Assembly (NCBI RefSeq): GCF_019097595.1
Contig: NC_080715.1
Coordinates: forward strand, 10,434,573-10,498,572
Length of the DNA: 64,000 nt
DNA from: Hemibagrus wyckioides
Taxonomy: Eukaryota > Chordata > Actinopteri > Siluriformes > Bagridae
Direction of reading: 5' to 3'
The notes below the pieces were generated by a model. That model made no database searches, was not told where the DNA came from, and saw only the letters and a program-made list of their open reading frames with translations. A program made the translations under genes and the position numbers. Position 1 is the stretch's first letter. Every line of letters starts with the position of its first letter. Positions 46,567 to 58,297 of the stretch are shown in pieces.

Positions 46567-47495
46567 AGTATACAGTAGAGGAGGATGTTATGTGATGTTC
46601 AGTATCTATAGTTTTTTCCAAAATCATACCTAGAAGCCGGACTTTTTCTGGACTTGTCTTTGATATGGACGAGATCATCCCGCTGCTGCATCGCTCTCTC
46701 AGAGTTAAAATGAAGCAAGGACTCCTTTTAAGGTTATGCTTCATCTCCTAAAGCCATTAGCTCATCATTATGTTGTCAGCATGTGAACACACAGATCGTT
46801 ATCAACAGGAATTTGCCACGTCATAACATTTTGTTCACCTGTGTTTGCTCGGTGATTACAGGGTCACATTATGTCCTGTTGAGTGAAGTGTAATAAACAG
46901 GAAGCTGTGGCATGCGTCCCAGTGCGGTGACGAGTCGACTTCCAGAGGAAAGTGGTCCTCGAAAAAGTAGTTCTTTGTTCTCCGCTTCATTAGCCTCAGC
47001 CACAAATAACCAACAATGAGACCGGCGTCGATCAAGCTGCTTTTTGTATTCGAGTATGGAAAGTACAAACCTGGGTGGGCTGCTGCATCGACTACACAAT
47101 ACCTTATTTATTGATTCAGTTACTTTTCCATTCTTCAAAACCTTTTTAAACAGGTAACAACAGAGCAAAACGGACAGAAAGGTCCCTCAGCAGCCCTTAG
47201 ACGTAGAGGAGGAGACGTCACTATTGACATTTAAAGAATCCGGCCATGTTTTATTTAGAGACGTCTTTGAAAGCTTGAATGAAAAGAATGAGAAGCATTT
47301 GTCTGTTTTTGTCTCCTCTGTGTCAAGATATCAGGAACAAATGAACTCTTGGCCACCTTGTAGTAATATTTTGAGATGTAATATTTTATTTTTCAAGATT
47401 GCAATGATTGTTGCCATTCTCTTCAGATTTGAAATGTGCAAATTATATTCAACACTGAAAAGCTGAAAGTGCTTCAAGTTGAAGATGCATGTAGT
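46113..47495. other. Unannotated DNA with a 75-bp (TA)n tract
   Basis: (TA)n at 46490-46563. The remainder carries no recognised gene or repeat. Confidence 0.4.
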
Positions 47496-47497
47496 AT

Positions 47498-47990
47498 TAC
47501 TTTTGGTGGTTAGCATGTTTGCGTCACACTTCCAGGGTCAGGGGTTCGATTCCTGCCTCTGACGTGTGTGGAGATTGTATGTTCTCTCTGTGTCTCTGGT
47601 TTTCTTCCCCATTCCAAAGACATGTGTTGTGGCCTGATTGGCATCTCTAAGCTGTCTATAGTGTATGAATGGGTGTGTGTATGAATGTGTGCACAATTTT
47701 ACGTCTGGTATTTAGCAGACGCCCTTTTTATCAGAGTGACTTATCTCATTTTATACAACAGAGCAATTGAAGGTTAAGGGCCTTAGCAGACTTGGGATTC
47801 AAACTGAGAACCTTCCAATCAGTAGTCAAACACCTTAGCGACTAAGCTACCACATCTCCTCTAATTTGCCCTGTGAAATTCTGGCATCCTGTCCAGTGTG
47901 TGCCATGTGCCCTGAGTCTCCTGGGACAGACTCCAGATGCCTTGCGACCCAGAAGGATCAGCAGAGTATTGGTCGGATGGATGTTTGGAT
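47498..47990 (+). mobile_element. SINE family C, reference-quality copy, split by SINE A
   Basis: The head has box A ('tggtggttagcatgtttgcg') and box B ('ggggttcgattcctgcc'), both good matches to tRNA-type pol III promoter elements. The body 'ggagattgtatgttctctct', 'ttccaaagacatgtgttg' and 'ttggcatctctaagctg' follows. After the inserted family A SINE it resumes at about 47868 ('ccctgtgaaattctggcatc', 'tcctgggacagactccagat'). Confidence 0.9.
47697..47867 (-). mobile_element. SINE family A nested in SINE family C
   Basis: Minus-strand copy. The tail ('ttagcagacgcccttttt' on +) comes first. Then come 'gaaggttaagggcctt', 'gggattcaaactgag' (box B complement) and 'agcgactaagctacc' (head). It lacks the 'gctgccactgttgggccc' core. 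The nesting shows that family A was still active after this family C copy inserted. Confidence 0.85.
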
Positions 47991-48171
47991 GAATATCACA
48001 ATATCCACAAGCTTATTGTGGCATAATTTTAGCACAATATTGATATTTTATAAGATCGCCCAGCCCTGCATCTTACCATTTGATCTATTGACAAGAAATA
48101 GGGAATGGCTATGGATGTCCAAATGGTCCAAATTGGTATATTTTTGATGAACTTAGTATAGTGTGTATTTG

Positions 48172-48218
48172 TAATATACTGGTGGTGGCAGCATCATGCT
48201 TCATGGCTTTGTTTTTTG
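48172..48218 (+). mobile_element. Tiny Tc1 transposase fragment
   Basis: 'ctggtggtggcagcatcatg' followed by 'cttcatggctttg' resembles the Gly-Gly-Ser-Ile-Met-Leu-Trp-Gly region of fish Tc1 transposases. Only about 45 bp remain, so the assignment is tentative. Confidence 0.5.
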
Positions 48219-48223
48219 GGACA

Positions 48224-48410
48224 GTGGTGGATCAAATGGTTAGGGTTCAAGCTCCACTGTTGGGCAATTGAGCAAGGCCCTTAACCCTTTCTGCTCCAGG
48301 GGTGCTGTATCATAGCTGCCCCTGCGCTCTAACCCCAACTTCCTCAGCTGCGATATGGAAAGGAAAGGGTTCCACTGTGCTGTAATGTATGTGTGGCACG
48401 GATAGTTGAT
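48224..48410 (+). mobile_element. SINE family B with a deleted head
   Basis: About 50 bp of the head and core is deleted ('tggttagggttcaagctccac' runs straight to 'tgttgggcaattgagcaagg'). The tail 'tgctgtatcatagctgcccc' to 'gtgctgtaatgtatgtgtgg' is well kept. It lies on the + strand, opposite to most other family B copies. Confidence 0.85.
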
Positions 48411-50110
48411 TTTAAACCAAATCAGCAAAGCGATGGCTTAACTAAAAGAAGATCAATGTTGTTGAATGAGCTAGCCAGAGGCCAGGCTTGAGTCCAGCGA
48501 AAATTGTGTAAGGTGAGCTGAAGCGAGCCATGCATAGGAGATGGCTGCAAAAAATCTGATTGATTTAAAATGTTTTTGCAAGAAAGAGCGAGAAAATATC
48601 TAATATCTAAAGTCAAGACATCTCTAACCGATACCCCAAAAACACTGAGTGACATAATAAAATCAAAAGCTGCTTCATCAGATTATTAGTTTAGGGGTAG
48701 GTAACCAGGTTAATGTACCTTTTTTTGCCAGAAAAATGTTTCTAAATTGTTTTATACTTCATTTTTATACATTTTCACACTGAGAATGGAAAATGTTGGT
48801 TTAATTTTCTTTATTATTTTTATATTATATTTTTTAATATTTATTTATTTATTTTTAATTTTTTTTTTTTGCCATTTTACCAGGAGTGGGTAGATTCCTG
48901 TGTGTGTTGTCCATATCAAACAGCTTTATTTGTCTTAATGTTTTCATATATATAAAAGGAGATTTCATTAATATAGTTTAGAAAATTGCAGTCACTCCAC
49001 CTTCAGTTGTATCATTTCTTACATAAAAAGTCTCCTTTTATATAAGTTTCCAACCTCTTGTTGAACACAAAAATGCTTTTTCTGAACCATCAGGATTCAC
49101 ATGAATACCACGTTTCATGTGTAAATGCCCTTGAGTGTGATTTACGTCCATATCCAGTTTGGTAATTGAAGCCCATTGTGTGTGCTCGAGCCTCTAATTT
49201 AAAAGTATTGTGGAAAAAAGAAAGAGTGATGTAACATCATAAGCCATCAAACTGCCCTAGATTCATGAATGTCCTCTGAATGTCGACGGAAAAGCGCTAG
49301 TCCGTTGTGTTATTCGTGTTCAGTGTTATCTTCAGCAGTATCTGACCCAGTGAATGTTGTGGCATCGTTACAGAACATAACGGTTAAGAGGCTCTGGTGA
49401 AAGATATCACTGAAACACAGCTCTGTTTTTTTTGGTTTTTTGTCCTTGAGCCGTTACTGATCTGCTCTCATATCTGACTCATTCATACACCATATTTGAC
49501 CCTCATCACTAACATTTCTCCATTTCCTGTTTCCTCCATTTCCGTTTTTTTTTTTTTTTTTAACACATAATCTCTTGGACACATGGAACACGTTATTTTT
49601 GAATAAAGCTAGTATTCTGGCCGGTGTGTTTGGCTTGAGGGATGAGCATGCTTTAAGTGGATCAGATTAGCGCTGGATAGTTAATAGGATTTTCCAAACG
49701 ATCTGCATTCATTCACTGATGTCAGAGATCGCCTGGCTCGGGACGCAGGAACCCTCTGTTTGGCCAACAGGTTTGTTTGATTGGATTTTCTTTTCCTAAT
49801 TACTTATAGAGGAGGATAAATCCAGGACAAGCAGATTCACTACCGTGCAATTAGTTTTTAAAAGGGAAGAATGTGGAACAAAACATAACACACTCTCATG
49901 GTGTAATTAGCTTTCTTATTCAGGATCTGTCCAGCGGATGAACGACATACCAGCTGAGTCGTGATCTGGTTGTCGGTAAACAGATTTATTTCTAGGTGGA
50001 TTAATTAGCTTGCCTGGATGTTAGATGATCTTTTCAGACCACAGGTATGACACTTGCTCGGTAATGTAACTCTCTCATTATTAAAAACATCAAGTTAAAC
50101 ATCAAGAGAG
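48411..50110. other. Unannotated DNA; possible conserved elements
   Basis: No gene or transposon recognised. The stretch at about 49640-50030 has balanced composition with homeodomain-like 'taatta' words and few simple repeats. It is a candidate conserved regulatory element by composition only. Confidence 0.25.
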
Positions 50111-50114
50111 AATA

Positions 50115-50620
50115 CAGTGAATTCTCGGCATGTGATCGCCCTCGCTTAGGAATTTTCACGGTAAAAATTGATAATATTGCAAGAAATTTGCATCGGCATG
50201 CAAAGCATTTTTGGTTGTGTGTACATCTGGGAGTCTTTCAAAACTTCAGTGGAAAGCCAACCGAAGCCAGTCAACCCACGATTCCAACGTCGCCATCGGC
50301 ATGCGTTTAAAAGCTAGGTGATTTTTCGGGCGCTTTTTTATTGACAGATTGGTAGCGTGGGTGGTCTGTTTTTTGTTTTTTTTAGCCCAAGCTTGGTGGC
50401 ATGACTTCCTGTGAGGAGCCTTGACATGGAATGCTTGGCTTGGGTCAGTTCTTTGTAAGCAGCCATACAGTTTACACACGCTTGCTTCGTATTGGCCATA
50501 TTGGTCATATTTTTGGGTGGCTGGAACGGATTATCAGCATTCTTATTGGAAAATTCGTTATGCAATACAGATTTTTGCTTTAAGACATCGCCTCCAGAAC
50601 AAATTGCTGAGGTTCCACTG
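50115..50620 (-). mobile_element. MITE G, copy 3, complete with TA target duplication
   Basis: It begins 'cagtgaattctcggcatg' at 50115 and ends 'tgctgaggttccactg' at 50620. TA lies immediately outside both ends (50113-50114 and 50621-50622). The interior is the reverse complement of copies 1 and 2. This 506-bp copy gives the cleanest boundaries for the family. It encodes no recognisable transposase. Confidence 0.92.
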
Positions 50621-50622
50621 TA

Positions 50623-51145
50623 GTAAAGATGCTAGACAGACCCTAATAATATCGTCATCTAAGCGTAGTACGATTGACGATAGTAGCAGGAATCACTGAT
50701 GTGTTTCTTCTGTCTTGATGATATAAACGTTGGTGTAAAAGCATGGTGTCAGCAGGTTTAAAAATGAAGAATGAACTGCAGAGTTACATTAGACGCCACT
50801 GCTAATCTTCTCTACCACTATGAAAAACACCCCCTCATTACCTCTTATATATTTTTATTATATTTTTGAACCGACTTGTATTAATGCTGTTACTTAGAGC
50901 GCAGTAAGCTCACAGAGCCTGCTGACTATCTGGATAAGCACAGTGACTGGAACATAAACAGGAGCACTCTGACCAATGAGAGGACATTTTACTCTTGCAT
51001 AAACACATTTTGGTTACGCTTTTCAGTGTAAAAGCAAACCGAACCAAAGAGGCGATGCAACGATTTTAAGTCCACCATTTAAATTCACTGATCACTCTGA
51101 CTGTGCTTCTGCAACATGAGAGAGATGATGGAGATGGACTGCTCG
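50623..51145. other. Unannotated DNA
   Basis: No gene. The part from about 50945 may extend repeat E. Confidence 0.3.
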
Positions 51146-51149
51146 TGAT

Positions 51150-51405
51150 TTTATCAGTACTCTGGTGTTCCAATCGCAGAATCGACTTATCGGATATTTT
51201 CAGTCAGTATAATCAAATGAATTATTTTATGGTTGCAAGTCTGATATAAAACGAGTTGTTGGCTTTCAGTGCAAGACGTGTTTTCCCACTGTTGGATAAC
51301 CTTACACAGAATTTTAGAGATTGAAGATAACAACTGTAAATTTTATGAACAAGCACTTGGGGCATTTCGGAGAGCAGAAAGGGGTTTGATATTAGCATTT
51401 ACTTT
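51150..51405 (-). repeat. Dispersed repeat E, copy 2 (inverted)
   Basis: It is the reverse complement of 33600-33855 with moderate divergence. Shared words on the + strand are 'gacttatcggatatttt', 'gaattattttatggttgcaa', 'aaccttacacagaatttt' and 'aacaagcacttggggc'. Confidence 0.8.
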
Positions 51406-52340
51406 GAAGATGGAGACAGATACTTATGAAAACTACTAATTCCACAGTCCTGAGTTTCTACTCTCATATGAGCCGTTAAACACTGTTTCCACTGTGGGCT
51501 GTTTCTAGAAAACAAAAATATTCATAAACGTGTGCCTATCAGTCATCACAAATATTCATGGAATCAAATAAGTAGATCAGGTCAGAAAACCTAATCTAAT
51601 CCGATACGAGACAAGTATCACAGGTCAGCACTGACCACTGTGACAGTCCTTCATCCCTGATTTTCCTTTTTTTTTTTTTTTTGCTTGCTCACGTCCAGTA
51701 CAATCTGCTAAAATGGAGTTTTTTTTAATTAAATTTCTCATTGCACCATAAACCTAAACTAAGCTTTCTATTCCAGCCAAAACATTGTCTTGTCTGAAAT
51801 ATATTATGCCTCAACCACATCACTGCAGGCTCCAGATTAATGCCCCCGCAGCACATCTGCCAAGAATCCATTAGGCAAACTCTTAAATGAAGTTTTTTTC
51901 TTTTCCTTTTCCCCTTATTAGACAACCGTGCCAGATTTGCACATCTCTCTTAGATGGGTTTTAGTCAAGTATGCCCCTGTTCGCTGTAAGCTCTCATCTC
52001 CTTGTTGTGGAGAAGAGTGTATGAGTCATTTCAGATGACTATGCTGTTTTCACAACTGAAAATTACAACCTCGAGGCAACGACAAGTGCTCTGAGGATAC
52101 AGGGATCTCTTTTAGTGCTAATATTCTGATAATATTACTTTTCACTCGCTCATTTTTACTCAGACATGATTGACAGGTGGCGTGTTAAACCGATAATTCT
52201 GTAGCCTGGTTGTTTTTATGTGCTATGTTTCGCATGTAGATCCCCTGCAGAGTATTAGGCTCGGGAATGTGAGGTTACAATGCAGGGTCTTATGGATGAG
52301 GCGCCATTTTTAAGCCAGGGTTTTCATATAAACTGACAGT
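51406..52340. other. Unannotated unique DNA
   Basis: No gene or repeat recognised. 51740-52120 is relatively balanced in composition and could hold a conserved element. Confidence 0.25.
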
Positions 52341-52395
52341 ACAGGTCATTACGGTGGGTGGTGCTGGTCGTATTCCTGTCTCAACCTGCCAGAGA

Positions 52396-53172
52396 AGAAG
52401 AAGCATTTATTTTTGTCACATATACATTATACCACTGTGAAGTTCTTTTCTTCGCCTGTCCCAGATTTGGATGTTTTTGTCAGAGCACAGGGTCAGACAT
52501 GATACAGCACCTCTGGAGCAGAGGGAGTTAAGGGTCTTGCTCAAGGTACAATTTGTATAGCACTTTTAACAATGGACATTGTCTCAAAGCAGAAGTATAG
52601 AAAACATAGATTATAAAGTTAAGTTACTATTTTTCGCAAGTAACATTTATCCCTAATGAGCAAGCCTGGGGCGATGGTGGCAAGGGAAAAACTCTTGAGA
52701 GGAACCAGGCTCAGAAGGAAACCTCATCCTCAGTTGGGAGACAGTGGACACTGGACAGTAAATAATGTAAATGTCAATAATGTCCTTTCGTCAACAGTTT
52801 ATAGTCATGTGCAATTGTGCTACCAAGAGCTCCTGAGGAACTAACAGGTCAGAATAGTTTCTGAGTTCATTTTGGTCATAGCACTAATTCCTTCCTGCCC
52901 ACTGATGCAACAACGGTTCATAGTCTCCGAGTGGTTCTATCCACAGCAGTCCCCTGGTTCAATCCCCAGCAGCAGTGAGCACCGACAAGTGACAAGACTC
53001 CAAACAGGGGTAGACCATCTGGATGGATCAGGCAGGTCCAGAATGAAGAAGTGGTCTTCTTGAGAACTGGGAGCTCTGGAGTGGCACGTATAGCTGACAA
53101 TGGCAGTGCTGGAGCTTGAACCCCGACCTTCCAATCATCAACCCAGAGCCTTGACCGCTTGAGCTACCAAAA
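52396..53172 (-). mobile_element. SINE family B split by repeat D
   Basis: The tail and core are at 52396-52548 ('tttgtcacatatacattata' to 'ggtcttgctcaagg'). The box B and head parts are at 53097-53172 ('ggagcttgaaccccgac' to 'ccgcttgagctacc'). The 550 bp between is repeat D. The two SINE parts join logically, so repeat D inserted into the SINE or the two recombined. Confidence 0.85.
52549..53096 (+). repeat. Dispersed repeat D, copy 2
   Basis: It shares 'tttgtatagcacttttaaca', 'ttatccctaatgagcaag' and 'ggaaacctcatcctcag' with copy 1 at 12937. It extends further with 'cccctggttcaatccccagc' near 52961 and a C-rich end. It is non-coding. Confidence 0.8.
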
Positions 53173-53397
53173 CAAATCCAGATTATAAAATCAAGAGAAG
53201 CAAAGTTTTAGAGGGAATGTAACAACGGTAATCCAAACATTGGTTTATTGGTGTCTTCCATTTCCAGTGGATATTAAGGGAATACTGGTTTCATGTGATT
53301 ATTGCTTGGACTCTACATGAAATAATATTATTTCTACAAATGGTTTTAAATGGTCTCCTTCCTTTTCACTGAGTGGAACCAGGCCATGGGATTCTGT

Positions 53398-53399
<2 letters not shown>

Positions 53400-53431
<32 letters not shown>

Positions 53432-53432
53432 C
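53400..53432 (+). repeat. (GACA)n microsatellite
   Basis: Short perfect GACA run. Confidence 0.95.
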
Positions 53433-53499
53433 ACAGAAAAATATAGCTGTTTGTTCTAGCTCATCCACCTGAAGGTCATGAGATGCTTTTTTATCTCAC

Positions 53500-53770
53500 C
53501 ACGGTTGTAAAGAGTGACTAGAATTACAGCAGCTCAAACCAGTCAAACTATATCCTCCTCTGACCTTCGTCTTCAAAAAACCTTCGTCTTCATTTTCATG
53601 CCAGCAGAACTGCCTCTCACTGGGTGTTTGTTTGTTTATTGGCTTTTTGGAATAATTTTGTGTAAACTCTAGAGAAACACCCAGATCAGCACTTTCTGAA
53701 ATACTGAACCCAGACTGTCTGACACCTACAACCATGGGACTGTGGCATATTTGTAGCATGTGAACAAAGA
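53500..53770. repeat. Dispersed repeat F
   Basis: It contains 'gaattacagcagctcaaacc', 'gccagcagaactgcctctca', 'ctgggtgtttgtttg', 'gtaaactctagagaaacacc', 'agatcagcactttctgaaat' and 'ctgtctgacacctacaacc'. A shorter relative lies at 38085-38200. It is non-coding, and repeats of this kind are widespread in fish genomes. Confidence 0.65.
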
Positions 53771-53986
53771 GCTAATGCTACCCAGAATTGCGGCATGAGC
53801 CAATAATGCAATATGACATGACGTTAGTTCCCAAGCTCTGTTGACGCTTTGTATGTCGCTCTGGAAACAAACGTTAGCAGAATGACTGAATGTGAACGGA
53901 AGGAATGTAAGTTAAATATAATAGCTACAAGCTCTGGTTGTCAGTGGAAATGTGAGTGTCATGCATTGATATGGAGAGAAGCTGAT

Positions 53987-54216
53987 GCTGGTCATTACGG
54001 TGGGTGGTGCTGGTTGTATTCCTGTTGCAACCTGCCACAGAAGCCTCTGTTTTTGTTGCATATACATTACAACACTGTGAAGTTCTTTTCTTTGCATATC
54101 CCAGATTTGGGTGTTGGGGTCAAAGCACATGGTCAGACATGATACAGCACATCTGGAGTTAAGGGCCTTGCTCAAGGGTGCGACAATTCAATTCAGTTTA
54201 TTTGTATAGCACTGAT
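53987..54216. repeat. Second copy of a local segmental duplication (with SINE B part)
   Basis: 53990-54216 repeats 52344-52565 in direct orientation, 1,646 bp apart. It has the unique-looking flank 'ggtcattacggtgggtggtg', then the minus-strand SINE B tail and core, then the first bases of repeat D ('ttatttgtatagcac'). The head of the SINE is absent here. Confidence 0.85.
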
Positions 54217-54369
54217 GAAGAGTGATTAAGATAAAACTTAAATAGTTGTTCATGGTATTAACCTCGACGTTTAGACTTTAAATGAGTTCATTTGGCTCCA
54301 TGTATATACACACCTTTACATACACACTGTGTAAAAAAAAACACTACCTGGTAGCATATCATCTGTGGA

Positions 54370-54446
54370 ATTTGCCTCAGTGTGCGTGTGTGTGTGCGTC
54401 TGTGTGTGCGCGCATTTGTGTGTGTCTGTACATGCGTGTGAGCATC

Positions 54447-54483
<37 letters not shown>

Positions 54484-54619
54484 ATTTACTCTGTGTGTGT
54501 GAACATATAACTGGCGTGTGATAATCTTAAGTATCCTTCACAACATTCATCTGTGTGTGTATGTGTGTGTGTGAGAAAGAGAGTACATACTCACTCTCGT
54601 TCTCTCTCTCTGTTTCTCA

Positions 54620-54654
<35 letters not shown>

Positions 54655-54716
54655 CATACTCTCTCTTTCATTCTCTGTGTGAGAGGGAGAGAGAGAGAGA
54701 GAGAGAGAGTATGTAC

Positions 54717-54748
<32 letters not shown>

Positions 54749-54960
54749 TGTGTGTGTGTGAGAGAGAGAGTATGTACTGTGTGTGTGTGTGTGTCTGAGA
54801 GTGAGTATGTACGGTGTGTGTGTGTGTCCCTCTGTAATCTGTTGTGTTACAGATATACCATCCAGTAAAGATAAGCTATATATTCAGACTTCAGTAACTC
54901 CCATCTCATGCGTCTCTCATTTGTTGTGGTTTGCCACCCATGCTGGTGTGTGTGTGTGTG
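54370..54960. repeat. GT/GA/CA compound microsatellite cluster
   Basis: Alternating GT, GA and CA runs with 'gtatgtactgtg' and 'agtacatactc' words that form small inverted repeats near 54583, 54650, 54710 and 54771. The piece 54505-54550 ('gtgataatcttaagtatcc') matches the unit at 9778-9926. The Cys-Val frames are artefacts. Confidence 0.92.
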
Positions 54961-55675
54961 GTGTAACTGTAGTTTGAGCCAGAATCTAAAGCTGTGCATT
55001 TCAGCAGAATTGTGTAGCGCAGTCGTCAGTATGTTTACTCGTTAGAGACCGAAGCTGTGAGAGTTGCTACAGTTTGCCACATGCTTCCCTATTTCTTTGC
55101 ATTAGTATCCTGTATCAGTTAAACGTCTTATTCAATAAACAAAATCTTTTGTAGAATACTAATTCAAATGTACTGAATATAAATATATAAACTCATACAG
55201 TACAACATTCATGATACATAGATGATATCATCAGTATGTTTATAATAAATACAGACTAGATGTAGCTGATTCAGTCTTCAGAATTTTACTGAATATTCAA
55301 CAGGTTGTATGTCACAACTGTGTATAATGTATATAAAATATAAACACACACCACACCCAACACACACACATATTACTGACCGGATATTGTTATAACTTTT
55401 TATTGAATTATTTTATTTTATTTTATTTTTAATAATTACAAACTTACTGGAATTAACTGACATTAAAACTTTGTCAATTAAATTAAAATGAATCTTTTGT
55501 TTTTACAGCTTTTATTTATTTATATATCTGTCTATATAGAAAATATAAAATAATTTCTTGGATATAAATAATCAATAAATCTTTTTTTTTTTTTTTTTGT
55601 TATACATGTGTGTACATGTCTTTGAGTATAATATTCCTCACCCAAATATTTTGTTTTGCTAGCACTTTGTCGGCA
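54961..55675. other. Unannotated AT-rich DNA
   Basis: No gene or transposon recognised. A T run lies at 55582-55599. Confidence 0.3.
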
Positions 55676-55679
55676 AAGG

Positions 55680-55855
<176 letters not shown>

Positions 55856-56290
55856 CTGTTTTTGTCCTGTCACCTGCCCTTATGCCCCTTCTACTATCAA
55901 CCTTAATGCGCACACACACACACACTCATTCAGATGAAAGCTTAATAAAAAAAGATCTCCTGCTCAGAAGACGACTTTTCCATTTCTACTGGATGTTTAG
56001 ATGAGGAGGAGTGACCAGTGTCATGTCTAAATCCCACTGTGTGTCCACACTTCCTCATTTCCGACAGGTGCAGTGTGTAGTGTTAACACACCATGTGATA
56101 AATATGCTTTAATCTGGACCGACTGTTAAGTTTAACACAAGCAGTGAATCCATTTTGTTTAAAAAAAAAAAAAAAAAACGTACTCTGAGTCCTAACCCGA
56201 GTTAAGATTTGGATTATTTATAAAGGCGTGACTGAGCAGGCGCTTTGTCCTTCACCTGACCTGATGCATCTTTCCCCTCTGTCGCTTCAG

Positions 56291-56378
56291 GTGAGCAGTG
56301 GGAGAGCAGCAGATGTCTGGCTACATGGAGGCCCGAGCTCTTCACGCAGTGACGATCTGAGTATCGGGAGAGAGCGAG
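56291..56378 (+). CDS. Candidate internal exon of an unidentified gene
   Basis: Upstream is a branch-point-like 'cacctgacctg' at 56254-56264. A pyrimidine stretch follows, with a 'cgcttcag' acceptor ending at 56290. Downstream, 'gcgag' at 56374-56378 is followed by 'gtaatg', a good donor. The frame is open across the segment and encodes a Ser/Arg/Gly-rich stretch (around Asp-Val-Trp-Leu-His-Gly-Gly-Pro-Ser). I do not recognise the protein. It may be joined to the promoter at 25 kb, but its reading phase does not match any start I can see there. It could be a chance combination. Confidence 0.3.
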
Positions 56379-56655
56379 GTAATGGAGGAGAGGCCGATCT
56401 GGCATCGAGCTCACACATGGGAGAAGAAAATGAACAGCTTTTAGATCAGTTGACTGGTTACAGAACACTTTCACAAAATAGAAGCCCAAGTCAGTAAAAT
56501 AGTCCTTTCTCAACACCCAAGGACACAGCGTGTAATTTAATAATTACTTATATTTAAACTAAAATTTAATGAACTAAATTAATATTTAATAATTAATCAA
56601 CTTTTACTAGTTTAATAATAACATTAATTTTAATACTATATATTATTATAATAAG

Positions 56656-56697
<42 letters not shown>

Positions 56698-57635
56698 TCC
56701 AATGAACATTTGCAGTGCTTAGACTACACAGTAAGTTCCTAGATCAGCAGGTGGAATAGGCAGGAAAGTTCAACATCATGTCTTTGTTCCAATGCAAACT
56801 TATTTTTATGACCACAAAGAGCTGAGGATAACAGTTTCGTGCAGGACAATAAGAGCTGGTGTGTTTTTCGAAAGTCCTGAACTAGAGTTTGTGGAAGGAA
56901 ATGTGAACTATCTCTTAATATCTAATATACCGCTTATTATCTCATTTGTAAGGTGTCATTATTTTGACGTGAGGTTTTTTTTATTTTGCGTGATCTCGTC
57001 GATATTTAAGCCTCAATAATCGATCGGTACAGCTAATTTAGTCAATATTAGCGTATTAACATTCTACAGTAAGTCATTAAGTGAATTAGTGACTAGTGGT
57101 CACACTGATGTACCTAATACTCAAGGTTTAGACTGGAGTGAATTTATTATTGGTCAAAACAGTCATTTTAACCATTTAAATTCAGTTAACGCTTCATTAG
57201 CTTGAAATGACAAGATATTAAGTATAAAAGACATGAAATAATGTCATAGCACTTCAATCCGAAATGTACACATCTGCCTCAAAACTAGGGATATATGATA
57301 ATGATCAGTAATCTGCACATAAACTGAAAGCCTAGCCTGTGGTTTTTACATCCCGACTGAGGGAATGTTTATCGGTGCGTTGGTACGAGTTTGATTTCGC
57401 CACAGACCCTGATGCTAATACGCATTAAAAGCCACAAAGCAACTAAATAACAGCAGCAAGCTCAGCTGAGAGAGCTAAAACTCGATACCTCAAAATTTAC
57501 CACAGATTAATAGTAAATTTTCTATTCTTGGAAGTATTCCATTGTGTTGTGTTAACATTTAAATGAATGGGCAGGTGAAGTCTTTCCTAATTTTACGTGT
57601 GGCTTAGTTTGGTCCGAATTGGTGAATTACTTTTG
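56379..57635. other. Unannotated AT-rich DNA with a (TTA)n run
   Basis: (TTA)n at 56657-56694. No gene or transposon recognised. Confidence 0.35.
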
Positions 57636-57639
57636 TACC

Positions 57640-57765
57640 GTCTGGCAGACCCTACGGTGGCTGAGAAGTGCACAACTAAATAACAAATCCCAAAACACAA
57701 AGGTAATTCAGACAAACCAGAAAAGTTAGGAATAGTTTGCAAATGGAATTCTTATCGCTGATTGG
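57640..57765. repeat. Dispersed repeat fragment
   Basis: 'ccctacggtggctgagaagtg', 'ctaaataacaaatcccaaaa' and 'cacaaaggtaattcagacaa' resemble a repeat block known from other fish genomes. The class is undetermined and only one copy is seen here. Confidence 0.4.
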
Positions 57766-57854
57766 ACGAGGCATCTGTCATTCAAGATATACAAATTGTG
57801 CATCTAACTTTATTTCTTGTACATTTATTGACTTTATTTCTTAGTGTTTAATAC

Positions 57855-58085
57855 TTTTGCCTTGCACCTCCAGGGCTTGGGGTTTGATCCCCCCCTCTGC
57901 ATCCATGTGCTCAGACTTTGCATGTTCTCCCAGTTGCAGGCTGAATAGCATCTCAAATGGTCTGTGGTGTGTGTGTGTGTGTGTGTGTGTGAATATACCC
58001 TGCATTGGCCAGGGTGTCTCCCATCTCATGCCCTGGGATAGACTCCTGGTTCTCCACAACTATGTGTAGCATAGGTTCAAAAATT
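57855..58085 (+). mobile_element. SINE family C
   Basis: 'cacctccagggcttggggtt' and 'tgatccccc' mark box B. Then come 'ctttgcatgttctccc', a (GT)n run at 57964-57991, 'accctgcattggccagggtg', 'gccctgggatagactcctgg' and 'ttctccacaac'. The middle is shortened. Confidence 0.8.
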
Positions 58086-58297
58086 GGATAGAGTTTATGA
58101 GCTGAAAGCAAAGCAGAAGAAAAGTATATTCATTTTCCATCACAGATAAAATTTGCCTGACTGATGACCCTAATAAATGAATATTCAGAACAGGATATAT
58201 TCACTTGTGCAATAACAATAATTCTTCTTTTAATCAGTAATGAGTTTGAGACTTTGTGATCTAGCCAAGCAGTATCAATACCTATGATGTGTTTATT

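Noticed and set aside
47498..47560. tRNA gene suggested by box A and box B matches in the SINEs
   Set aside because: There is no cloverleaf or anticodon arm, and the sequence continues as a SINE body repeated across the window.
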